Origin: JBEHWX01 sp048498995
GTDB taxonomy: Bacteria > Bacteroidota > Ignavibacteria > OLB7
Length of the DNA: 64,000 nt
Direction of reading: 5' to 3'
Assembly (NCBI GenBank): GCA_048498995.1
Contig: JBEHWX010000010.1
Location: 30,983-94,982, forward strand
The translations under genes were made by a program, and so were the position numbers. This document shows positions 34,734 through 42,801 of this stretch, piece by piece. Under the pieces are notes generated by a model. The model had not been told where the DNA came from. It saw nothing but the letters and a program-made list of their open reading frames with translations, and did no database searches. Position 1 is the stretch's first letter. Every line of letters starts with the position of its first letter.

Positions 34734-37700
34734 ATGAAGATCATGGCCACCCATATACACCCCGCGCGGCACCACGTGCGGCACCACGTGCGGCACCGCG
34801 TCAGGCTGCCACTACTCCTGCTGCTGCCACTGCTGCTTCTGTGCATCGCCACCCACGCCCGGGCACAGGGGCTGGACCCGCTGACGGCCGGACGCACCTA
34901 CGTGATCGCGTTCCCCGACACGACCTCCAACCTCTACGATCAGCGGCAGGATAGCGACACCCGCTTCACCCCTCGCGAGCCGCGACAGGATTCGGTGTTC
35001 ATCATGGTCTACACGGCCGCCGAGAACACCGTGGACATCACCGACAACTACGGCTACCGAAAGCACCTCGTGATGTCAGCCAACAGCAGCGAGACGGTGT
35101 TCCTCAACGGCAACCCGCGCGCTTCCCGCCCCATCGTCACGCAGTCCGGCGTGGTCACCAACGGCACGTTCCGGATTGAAGCCGAACAGCCGGTCGTGGT
35201 CTACTGCTTCATGGTCACCAAGTTCGGAAGCGAGGCATTCACGCCGCTTCCGGTCGAGTCGTGGGGAAAGGAGCATTACGCCGCGGCGCTCCCGGGAGAG
35301 GTCCTCTACGATGAGATACCCGGAGGGGAGAACAACTTCGGCAAGGTGCCGAAGGCCGCCCCCTCGGAGATCCTGGTAATCGCCGCCCACGACGATACCA
35401 GGGTCACGATCACTCCCAACGGCAGACTCGACGGCACCCCGCCGACCACCGTCACGCTGAAGAAAGGGGAGTGCTATCAGGTGCAGAGCTACGTCGACAC
35501 GAACGCCTTCAACCTCGGGATTCCGCAGCCGGATCTCGGCGGCAGCTACATCAGCTCCAACAAACCGGTCGGCGTCATCTCCGGTAACACCCGCTCGCAG
35601 GTCATCGAGGCGGGCGGACTTGCCAAGAACTCCTTCAAGAACATGATGATCGAGTGGCTTACCCCGGTCGATCAGCACGGCACTCAGTTCGCCTATCTGC
35701 CGACCTGGGACGATCGCCGTCCGACCGGCGCTCCCAACGAGAAGCCGGAGGACATGCGCTCCGGCGAGGTGGTCCGTGTCTACGGCACCAAGGGGAACGC
35801 CAGAGACTCGATCCTCGAAGTCACCGAGGGGGCCGATATCGAGGGAACCAGCGGAAGCATCGTCCGCACGTTCAAGGCCCAGCGCACGAAATTCTATCAG
35901 ACGTTCATCGGCACCCCGGAGACGCACTACTTCAAGACCAACAAGCCGGCCCAGGCGTACATGAACACCACCGCGGTGGTGAAGTTCAACGGCACGACCG
36001 GTGGCGGCAACTTCGTCGGCTCGACCTATGAGTCGTGGGCCACCTACATGGTGCAGCTCGTCCCACGCGAGCAGTGGAGCTGGAAGGCCCCCTACTATGC
36101 GCCGATCCACCCGCCGAAGATGAATCACTACATGAACATCGTCACCGACGAGAGGTCGAAGTCCAAAATCAAGGTCGGTGGCGCCCCGATGGTGTTCAAC
36201 CGTCAGATCCCGGGCACCGACCTCTGGTGGGGCACCAAGGCCCTCGTCCGTGGCGACATGGGGCTGATCGAGGGGGCCGACTCCACCTGCAAGTTCTACG
36301 CGTTCGTCTACGGCTCGATGAAGGGCTTCGAGACCTACCGTCCGGGACGCACGAGGAAGGATGGCGACGGCTCCGGCCCGGCCGGCGCTCGCGACCGCCG
36401 GGCCGGTGGATCCGATCAGGTGCTCCATCCGTCTGAGTACGAAGAGAGCATCGGCTTCATGTACGGCTACCCGGTGGCCTATCGGCACGGCTCCCTCCGC
36501 GGAGGGGACCAGCTCCGGATCGACACGAGTCGCGAATGCTCCACCCTCCAGGTGAAGATCAAAGCCACCAACGCCGATCCCGTCGGCCTGGCCGACATCA
36601 CGCTCGAGGAGGGGAACAACGCGAAGCTCGTCTTCGTCCATCCCGCCTCCGGATCGGATCTGGCCGGCGGCGACAGCGCCTATGTGAAGGTCGCGCCGAT
36701 CGACGCGAGGAAGAACAGCTCGGGCACCCTGGTTATCACCGACCGCGCGGGGAAGACCTGGCGCATCACCTACACGGGAAGCCCCACGGTGATCGATCTC
36801 TCCTCGATGCCCCTGGACTTCGGCACCATCACCGCGGGACAGAAGGTCTCCCGCAGATTCGCGTTCACCAGTCCGATTGCCGGCAAGCTCGGCGTCACCG
36901 GAATCTCCCTCCGCTCCGGCGACAGGGTCTTTTCGCTGGACTCGGTGCGCCCACGTCCGCCGTTCGTTCTTCAGCAGGGGGATTCGCTGGTGCTGATGAT
37001 CGGCGCCGACGCGCCGGCAACCGACGGCATCTACGCCGACACGCTGGTGATCGCCTGGGAGTGCGGATCGTTCATCATCCCGATCATCGCGAAGGTGGAT
37101 GCCTCCCCATGCCTGTATGTGGACGACCTCAACTTCGGTCCGGTCGATCCCAACGGCGGGCACATGCTCCGTCTCCGGATCTGCAACAAGGGGGGCGGCG
37201 TCGTCAGTTTCGTCGATCCCTATCTGACGCATTTCCAGGACGACTTCGTCATCTCCGCCGACGAGCTCGCGAAGCTGAAAACGGCCGCCCTTGCCTCGGG
37301 CGACTGCATCTCGCTGAACGTGCTCTTCAACGGCCGCGACACCGGCTCGTATCTGGACAAGGTGCGCCTCTGGGCCAGCACCCGCGACTGCCGCGACACG
37401 GCCCTGCTGCTCGCGCTGGTCATCGGCGCCAGCGGCGTGAACGACGGGAACGGATCGGCCTCCGGCTCCGCGGCCGGCTACCGCTTCGGCGCCATCGAGC
37501 CGAATCCCTTCTCGTCGACCGCGACGATCAGCTTCGAACTCGGCGCGCGTGGCATGACCACCGTCGAGATCTTCGATGCCACCGGACGCCGCGCCGCCAC
37601 GCTGGTCGAGGAGCCACTCGACCGCGGTGAGCATCGCATCGGCTTCGACGGCGGCACTCTTCCCTCCGGCATCTACTACTGCCGGATCGTCTCCGGAGCC

Positions 37701-37736
37701 TGGAGCATCACCCGACCGGTTCTGCTGGTCAGATGA
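34734..37736 (+). CDS. Array member 7 (long): IgGFc-binding-type domain, two HYDIN/ASH-like domains and T9SS tail
   Basis: A 1000-aa protein. The signal peptide (about 1-45) is unusually long, with a histidine-rich n-region (HHVRHHVRHRV) coded by a 12-bp tandem repeat. The IgGFc-type domain (about 100-580) has VVVYCFMVTKFGSEAF, SEILVIAAHDDTRVTITPNGRL, DLGGSYISSNKPVGVISGNTR and GFMYGYP, the last preceded by a Gly/Arg/Ser insert of about 30 residues (near 540-570) absent from paralogues. Then come DTSRECSTLQVKI, ASH (LDFGTITAGQKVS), the cysteine ASH (LNFGPVDPNGGH ... DCRDTA) and the sorting domain (about 919-1000, IEPNPF ... GIYYCRI). The DWG and HDFG domains of members 1 and 3 are missing, so it is an intermediate architecture. 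Surface-displayed; function unknown. Confidence 0.87.
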   Translation: MKIMATHIHPARHHVRHHVRHRVRLPLLLLLPLLLLCIATHARAQGLDPLTAGRTYVIAFPDTTSNLYDQRQDSDTRFTPREPRQDSVFIMVYTAAENTVDITDNYGYRKHLVMSANSSETVFLNGNPRASRPIVTQSGVVTNGTFRIEAEQPVVVYCFMVTKFGSEAFTPLPVESWGKEHYAAALPGEVLYDEIPGGENNFGKVPKAAPSEILVIAAHDDTRVTITPNGRLDGTPPTTVTLKKGECYQVQSYVDTNAFNLGIPQPDLGGSYISSNKPVGVISGNTRSQVIEAGGLAKNSFKNMMIEWLTPVDQHGTQFAYLPTWDDRRPTGAPNEKPEDMRSGEVVRVYGTKGNARDSILEVTEGADIEGTSGSIVRTFKAQRTKFYQTFIGTPETHYFKTNKPAQAYMNTTAVVKFNGTTGGGNFVGSTYESWATYMVQLVPREQWSWKAPYYAPIHPPKMNHYMNIVTDERSKSKIKVGGAPMVFNRQIPGTDLWWGTKALVRGDMGLIEGADSTCKFYAFVYGSMKGFETYRPGRTRKDGDGSGPAGARDRRAGGSDQVLHPSEYEESIGFMYGYPVAYRHGSLRGGDQLRIDTSRECSTLQVKIKATNADPVGLADITLEEGNNAKLVFVHPASGSDLAGGDSAYVKVAPIDARKNSSGTLVITDRAGKTWRITYTGSPTVIDLSSMPLDFGTITAGQKVSRRFAFTSPIAGKLGVTGISLRSGDRVFSLDSVRPRPPFVLQQGDSLVLMIGADAPATDGIYADTLVIAWECGSFIIPIIAKVDASPCLYVDDLNFGPVDPNGGHMLRLRICNKGGGVVSFVDPYLTHFQDDFVISADELAKLKTAALASGDCISLNVLFNGRDTGSYLDKVRLWASTRDCRDTALLLALVIGASGVNDGNGSASGSAAGYRFGAIEPNPFSSTATISFELGARGMTTVEIFDATGRRAATLVEEPLDRGEHRIGFDGGTLPSGIYYCRIVSGAWSITRPVLLVR
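34770..34805 (+). repeat. 12-bp tandem repeat coding the His-rich n-region of member 7
   Basis: Three units of CACCACGTGCGG, the last with one change, encode HHVRHHVRHRV at the front of the signal peptide. Confidence 0.8.
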
Positions 37737-37961
37737 GCTCGCACCGGGGTGTCCACCGGCGCCCCGGCCGTTTCCCGGCGTATGTGTCCACACGCTTCCC
37801 TCGCGCCCGCGGGCGCGGGGAAGCCGGACGCGCGCGAGGCGCCCCCGATCGACGGCGACCGATCGGCCAGGCGCTTCGACGCTCCGTTCCGCGTCCGCCT
37901 CCCTGCCCGGGAGCGCGGCCGCGGAATCTCGAAACGACACTCCATATCAATCCCATTCATC

Positions 37962-39503
37962 ATGATGACGACAACATTCGACAGTCGCCGTTCGAAGATG
38001 GTCGGGCCGATGCTCTCGGCGCTGGCCATGATCGCCATGGGTCTGGCCGCCGTGCCGGCCATCGCGCAGGATCTGGTCCCCTCTCTGTTCCGTCCCTCCC
38101 CGGCCGACGCGCCGGAGAAGGCCCGGCTCACCGCCCGCGTCGACAGCCTCGGGGCCTGCGTGAGCGTCAGCGATCTGGATTTCGGGGGGCTGGGCAAGGG
38201 GGAAAAGAAGACCATGATCCTCAACATCTGCAACACGGGGCAGGGGGAAGTCCGCTTCCAGGCACCGTGGGTGACGTTCGTCCGACCGGAGTTCGCCATC
38301 GCGCAGAGCGAGATCGACAAGCTGAAGAACGCCGTGCTCGGCCCGAGCAACTGCGTGCAGATCGCCGTCACGTTTCAGTCGGCCACGGCCGGGAATTATC
38401 GGGACGTGGTCCGCATCTGGGCCTCGACGCGGACCTGCCGCGACACCTCCGTGCTCACGGCCAAGGTCACTCTCCCCGGCCCCGCCGTCGGGGCGTTCGA
38501 CTGGGGAGGACGCTGGCTGACGACGCTCGACCCGTGCAGCAAGAGCGGCACCGGCGAGTATCCGACCGATGTACCGGTGTACAACACCGGCCAGCGCGCC
38601 TATCGCGTCACCAAGATCATGCTGACCGGACCGGATGCCGACGCCGGCTACTTCAAGCTGGACAGCAGCAACCAGGGAACGCTGGTGAAGGTCGGTGACG
38701 TGATCGAGGCGAACTCCTCGCAGACCGCGCACCGGCAGCGGGTGCTCTTCCGTCCGAAGGAGGTACGATCGTACAACGCCACGCTCGTGGTGATCACCGA
38801 TTCGAATCCTCCCGACACGATCAAGAGCACGCTCTCCGGCCTCGGCACCGAGGGGCACGTCGCCGTGACCGGCCATGCCTTCGACACGCTGACGATCACC
38901 CCGTCGGTGCGGCCGACGGCCGACGCCACGCTGCAGCTCACCTCCCCCTCCTCGACCCGCACCGTGACGATCTCCGGCGTTACCCTGAGCGATCCGACCG
39001 ACTTCTCGCTGCTCGGGATCAAGCGCGCCGACGGATCGGCGATCACCACGCCGTTCACGATGAGTCCGGGAGAGACGGTGACGCTGACGGTGCGCTTCGC
39101 GCCGCAGTCGGACAAGCCGACCGAGAAGAGCTCGAAGATTCTGATCTCGGGGGACTTCTCGAAGTGCGACGACTCCACCAACACGCTCGTCGGCTACGCG
39201 TTGGCCAACGCCAAGGTGGCCTGGGGGGCCGCCAGCGCCAAGGCGGCGCTCGGCACGCGGGTGGAGCCGAACCCGGTGACCGCCTCGACCACGATCTCCT
39301 TCCTGATGGAGGAGCGTGGGCACGCCACCGTGGAGCTCTTCGACGCCTCCGGCGCCCGACTGGCCACGCTGCTCGACGGAATGGCCGAGAGCGGGGAGCG
39401 GAGCGTGACCTGGAGCCCGGAGGGACTCCCCTCCGGCATCTACTACTGCCGGATCGGCACCGGAGCCTGGAGCGTGACCCGGCCGGTGGTGGTGGCCAGA
39501 TGA
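37962..39503 (+). CDS. Array member 8 (short): HYDIN/ASH-like domains with T9SS tail
   Basis: A 513-aa protein. I begin at MMTTTFDSRR, which gives a signal peptide of about 36 residues (VPAIAQ-DLVP); the frame is open further upstream but the extra sequence is not signal-like. The mature protein starts with the cysteine-containing ASH domain (ACVSVSDLDFGGLGKGEKKTMILNIC ... TCRDTS), then a DWGGRWLTT domain with DPCSKS, then a third beta domain, and ends with a T9SS sorting domain (about 433-513, VEPNPVTASTTI ... GIYYCRI). It lacks the IgGFc-type domain and the first two domains of members 2 and 4. It follows member 7 as the short partner of a third long-short pair. It is the last gene of the array and converges on malate dehydrogenase. 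Confidence 0.87.
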   Translation: MMTTTFDSRRSKMVGPMLSALAMIAMGLAAVPAIAQDLVPSLFRPSPADAPEKARLTARVDSLGACVSVSDLDFGGLGKGEKKTMILNICNTGQGEVRFQAPWVTFVRPEFAIAQSEIDKLKNAVLGPSNCVQIAVTFQSATAGNYRDVVRIWASTRTCRDTSVLTAKVTLPGPAVGAFDWGGRWLTTLDPCSKSGTGEYPTDVPVYNTGQRAYRVTKIMLTGPDADAGYFKLDSSNQGTLVKVGDVIEANSSQTAHRQRVLFRPKEVRSYNATLVVITDSNPPDTIKSTLSGLGTEGHVAVTGHAFDTLTITPSVRPTADATLQLTSPSSTRTVTISGVTLSDPTDFSLLGIKRADGSAITTPFTMSPGETVTLTVRFAPQSDKPTEKSSKILISGDFSKCDDSTNTLVGYALANAKVAWGAASAKAALGTRVEPNPVTASTTISFLMEERGHATVELFDASGARLATLLDGMAESGERSVTWSPEGLPSGIYYCRIGTGAWSVTRPVVVAR

Positions 39504-39555
39504 GGATGCGTTACAGACGCGGGGAGCCTCCGCTCTCCGAGCGCCCATGAACGAC

Positions 39556-39587
39556 AACGGGGGATGCGCACAGCGCATCCCCCGTTT
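39556..39587. terminator. Bidirectional terminator between member 8 and malate dehydrogenase
   Basis: CGGGGGATGCGC (39558-39569) pairs with GCGCATCCCCCG (39573-39584) around an ACA loop, extended by AA/TT. The tail is TTTGC on the plus strand and TTGTCGTT on the minus strand, so it can serve both convergent genes. Confidence 0.75.
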
Positions 39588-39663
39588 GCATATCGAGCGT
39601 GGAGATCTCCGGACCGAAGCCGTGGAGCCCCGTCCCGAACCGGATCTCTCAGATCAGGATCTC

Positions 39664-40647
39664 TCAGATCAGGTGCTGGACCGCCTCATGCTCCTCGACG
39701 AGCTCCTTGACGGAGTTCATGAACTTCTCGCGGCCGAACTCGTTGTGCTCGACACCCTCGACCACCTGCCAGGAGCCGTCGGCGTTGGTGCGGACCGGGA
39801 AGCCGATGATCAGCCCCTCCGGCGTGTCGTACTCTCCCTTGGAGCAGACGGCGACCGAGTGCCAGTCTCCCTCCGGGGTCGGCGTGATCAGCGAGCGGAC
39901 GGTATCGACCACGGCGTTGGCGGCCGAGGCGGCGGAGCTGGCGCCGCGGGCCTCGATGATGGCCGCGCCGCGCTTCTGCACGGTCGAGATGAAATCGGTC
40001 TTCAGCCAGTTGTGATCGTCGATCATCTCGGTGGCCGGGCGGCCGCCGATCTTCGCGTTGTAGAAGTCCGGGTACTGGGTCGAGGAATGGTTGCCCCAGA
40101 TGGCGAGGTTGGAGACCTCGGCGACCGGGCGGCCCGACTTCTGGGCCAGCTGCGTCATGGCGCGGTTCTGATCCAGGCGGGTCATGGCGAAGAAGCGATC
40201 GTTCGGGATGTCGGTGGCCGTGTTCATCGCGATCAGCGCGTTGGTGTTGCACGGGTTGCCGACGACCAGCACGCGGACGTCGCTGGCGGCGTTATCGTTG
40301 ATGGCCTTCCCCTGCTGGGTGAAGATGCCGCCGTTGATGCCGAGAAGATCGTTGCGCTCCATGCCGGCCTTGCGCGGCACCGAGCCGACCAGCAGCGCCC
40401 AGTTCACGTCGCGGAAGCCCTCATTGATGTCCGAGGTCTGAACGACCTCCTGGAGCAGGGGGAACGCGCAATCGTCGAGCTCCATGGCCACTCCCTTGAG
40501 CGCCTGCAGCGCCTGCGGAAGCTCGATCAGATTCAGCGAGACCTTCGTGTCCGGACCGAACATCTGGCCCGACGCGATGCGAAACAGAAGTGCATACCCG
40601 ATCTGGCCGGCGGCCCCGGTCACTGCTACGCGGACGTGGTTGTTCAT
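39664..40647 (-). CDS. mdh: Malate dehydrogenase
   Basis: A 327-aa protein, the normal length of the cytoplasmic NAD(P)-dependent malate dehydrogenase that interconverts malate and oxaloacetate in the TCA cycle. The Rossmann motif GAAGQIG is at 11-17, with acidic E42 at the end of beta-2 favouring NAD. The substrate-binding loop PRKAGMERND supplies R92 and R98, LDQNR holds D159 and R162, and the catalytic histidine is H187 in GNHSS. The sequence resembles the cytosolic/chloroplast-type MDH rather than the lactate-dehydrogenase-like MDH common in many Bacteroidota. It is monocistronic: a bidirectional hairpin lies downstream and a gap of about 145 bp separates it from the TfoX-domain gene. Confidence 0.96.
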   Translation of the reverse strand: MNNHVRVAVTGAAGQIGYALLFRIASGQMFGPDTKVSLNLIELPQALQALKGVAMELDDCAFPLLQEVVQTSDINEGFRDVNWALLVGSVPRKAGMERNDLLGINGGIFTQQGKAINDNAASDVRVLVVGNPCNTNALIAMNTATDIPNDRFFAMTRLDQNRAMTQLAQKSGRPVAEVSNLAIWGNHSSTQYPDFYNAKIGGRPATEMIDDHNWLKTDFISTVQKRGAAIIEARGASSAASAANAVVDTVRSLITPTPEGDWHSVAVCSKGEYDTPEGLIIGFPVRTNADGSWQVVEGVEHNEFGREKFMNSVKELVEEHEAVQHLI

Positions 40648-40791
40648 GAGGCTTCTATCAGTTTACGATGGAAGAATGGAGACTGCGCTCGTTACCCGTC
40701 ATTCGACGCGAAGTGCTCAAAATACCGATCCGGCCGGTAACGGAATGTTGTGAGATGTGACGCTCCGTCGGCCTTCCCGCCTCCGACCGGG

Positions 40792-41124
40792 TCATTTCGG
40801 GGGAAGGGCGGCCACGTACTCCCGGGCCGCCTCGGCCAGGCCGTTCCAGCGCGAGAGGTGCCGCGCCGGAATCCGCACCCATTCCTTCATCGGCCGCCCC
40901 TTGCCGGAGGGATCCCAGAGCTCCGCCCCCTCCAGCGCCAGCGCCTCGCGATGCCGGTCGCCGGCGAGCTTGGCCGCCATGTCCCCCTGGAAGAAGGCGA
41001 GGAAGCCGTTGCCGTTGACCGTGACGCACTTCTTGCCGAACATCTTCGACCGCGCGCAGCCATCGCGCCCGGCCAGCCGGTCGGCGATCGTCTCGAATGT
41101 CTCTTCCGATTCGGTCATCTTCAT
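40792..41124 (-). CDS. TfoX N-terminal-domain protein
   Basis: A 110-aa protein with the TfoX/Sxy N-terminal fold: the diagnostic KMFGKKCVTVNGNGFLAFF segment (residues about 27-45), then MAAKL and a C-terminal helix (WNGLAEAAREYVAAL). In gamma-proteobacteria TfoX regulates competence, but stand-alone N-terminal-domain proteins are widespread and uncharacterised. There is no DNA-binding domain. It is followed on the minus strand by a methyltransferase gene; a functional link is not evident. Confidence 0.85.
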   Translation of the reverse strand: MKMTESEETFETIADRLAGRDGCARSKMFGKKCVTVNGNGFLAFFQGDMAAKLAGDRHREALALEGAELWDPSGKGRPMKEWVRIPARHLSRWNGLAEAAREYVAALPPK

Positions 41125-41203
41125 CCCATCCGTCGTTGAACGTTGATCGCCCCGGCCACTCCGCGAGCCGTTCCGTGAACCATCCTTCGAGCCCTTCCGC
41201 CGG

Positions 41204-42034
41204 TCATCCCTTCACCGCTTCCAGATAGGCCATCGGCACCGTGAGCCGGAGCTCGCCCCGTTCGGCCGCCCAGGCGTTGAGATCCTCCTCCAGCCGGGTG
41301 AAGACCGCGACGCGGGCATCCTCCGGGACGATCTTCTTCCACGCATCGAGGAAGCCGAGGCGGATGAAGTGATGGCGCAGGAACGCGCTCCCGTCGGCAT
41401 AGCGCATCGTCAGCGTCTCCTCGTGCGTCCGCTCCACCTCGAGTCCCATCCCGGCCAGCAGGGTTCGGAGGCCGGCGATCGTCCCGCGATGCTCCTCGTG
41501 CTCCTCGAGCGCCGGCAGCAGATCGCTCCGGTCCATGGCGGTCAGCGTGGCGCGGAAAACATCGTAGAGCTCCCGCCAGTGGCCGCGGAGATTGGTGGTC
41601 GCCGCCAGGCGCCCCCCAGGGCGGAGCAGCCGGTGGCACTCGGTGAGGACCAGGCGCGGATCGGCCAGGTTGTTCAGCACCAGGTTGGCGACGATCAGGT
41701 CGATCGAGCCCGACTCGAGCGGCACCTTCTCGGCTCCTCCCTCGATCACCTCGGCATTGGTGATGCCGTAGAAGGCGATCTTCCTGCGAAGGCGCTCGAC
41801 CGCGTTGTGCCAGGGGTCCACGCCGTACACCGTGCATCCGGCGCCGAGCCGCTCGGCCAGCTCCAGCATCGGGAAGCCGGTGCCGCAGCCGATGTCGAGC
41901 ACGGAGCGGAGCCCGCGCATGTCGACGCGGTCGAGAATCATCCGTCCGAACGGCGCCGACCAGTAGGGAACGTCGTCGAAGAGATCGGCCAGCTCGGGAG
42001 TATCGTCGAAGGTCTGGTTCAGATAGTCGGGCAT
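41204..42034 (-). CDS. Class I SAM-dependent methyltransferase
   Basis: A 276-aa protein with SAM-binding motif I VLDIGCGTGF (45-54), motif II around VYGVDPWHNAVERLRRK, the acidic adenine-binding region VIEGGAEKVPLESGSIDLIVANLVLNN, and motif III in LLRPGGRLAAT. These are the features of UbiE/COQ5-like and type 11 methyltransferases; the acceptor cannot be read from sequence. The C-terminal third (FRATLTAMDRSDLLPAL ... WAAERGELRLTVPMAYLEAV) is typical of type 11 enzymes that methylate small molecules. The start MPDYLNQTFDD is preceded by a short gap containing a tandem 14-bp repeat and the end of the macrodomain gene. Confidence 0.9.
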   Translation of the reverse strand: MPDYLNQTFDDTPELADLFDDVPYWSAPFGRMILDRVDMRGLRSVLDIGCGTGFPMLELAERLGAGCTVYGVDPWHNAVERLRRKIAFYGITNAEVIEGGAEKVPLESGSIDLIVANLVLNNLADPRLVLTECHRLLRPGGRLAATTNLRGHWRELYDVFRATLTAMDRSDLLPALEEHEEHRGTIAGLRTLLAGMGLEVERTHEETLTMRYADGSAFLRHHFIRLGFLDAWKKIVPEDARVAVFTRLEEDLNAWAAERGELRLTVPMAYLEAVKG

Positions 42035-42072
42035 GAGGTGCTCGGCTGAATGTCGTGGATGGGTGCCGCGCC

Positions 42073-42114
42073 GACGGAATCCCGTGGACGGAAGCCCGTG
42101 GACGGAAGCCCGCG
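42073..42114. repeat. Three tandem 14-bp repeats
   Basis: GACGGAATCCCGTG, GACGGAAGCCCGTG and GACGGAAGCCCGCG follow one another without gaps, immediately after the macrodomain stop codon and before the methyltransferase start on the minus strand. Confidence 0.8.
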
Positions 42115-42115
42115 C

Positions 42116-42640
42116 TCAGCTTCCCTCGATGATCCGCGCGTGCGCGCGGAGATAGGCATCGTGAACGCGGTCGTCGAAGCAGACCACGCGGACCAGCCCC
42201 GGAAGCGGCCCGGCGGCAAGCTCGCGGATGATCTCGGCAAGCGCGATCCCGGCGGCCTCCTCGACCGGATAGCGGTAGGCGCCGGTGGAGATGGAAGGGA
42301 AGGCGATGCTTGCCAGCCCATGCTCCCGGGCAATCGCGAAGACGCTCCGGTAGCAGCTGGCGAGCAGCTCCGGCTCGCCGCCGTTCCCCCCGCGCCAGAC
42401 CGGACCGACCGTGTGGATCACGTGCCGCGCCGGCAGCAGATGCCCTCCGGTGATCTTCGCCTCGCCGGTCCGGCAGCCGCCGAGCGGACGGCACTCCTCC
42501 AGCAGCCCCGGCCCGGCCGTCCGATGGATGGCGCCGTCGACTCCGCCGCCGCCGAGCAGCGAGCTGTTGGCGGCGTTGACGATCGCGTCGACCCGCTGGG
42601 TCGTGATGTCGCCGATGATGATGTCGAGCCGTTCGAGCAT
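42116..42640 (-). CDS. Macrodomain protein (O-acetyl-ADP-ribose deacetylase type)
   Basis: A 174-aa single macrodomain. I start at MLERLDIIIGDIT; the frame is open upstream without support. Diagnostic features are GDIT (10-13), IVNAANSSLLGGGGVDGAIH (20-39, the ADP-ribose-binding loop 1 and catalytic Asn/Asp), KITGGHLLPARHVIHTVGP, the PSISTGAYRYP loop and FDDRVHDAY. These match YmdB/MacroD-class hydrolases, which remove ADP-ribose from proteins or deacetylate O-acetyl-ADP-ribose. It lies in a minus-strand cluster with the methyltransferase and erythromycin-esterase-like genes. It is cytoplasmic. Confidence 0.94.
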   Translation of the reverse strand: MLERLDIIIGDITTQRVDAIVNAANSSLLGGGGVDGAIHRTAGPGLLEECRPLGGCRTGEAKITGGHLLPARHVIHTVGPVWRGGNGGEPELLASCYRSVFAIAREHGLASIAFPSISTGAYRYPVEEAAGIALAEIIRELAAGPLPGLVRVVCFDDRVHDAYLRAHARIIEGS

Positions 42641-42801
42641 GGGAAGAGTTATTGGAGCCGTCCCGTCACGGCGCGGGCCGCGGATCCGGCAAGTATAGGA
42701 AACCCCCGGCGAACGACGAGGCCCGTGCCTGCCGGCGCGCCGGGCCGGGCCGGAGCTCATCCACCGTCGGTCGCCGTCGTCGGCGCCGTGAGCATCGAGG
42801 C

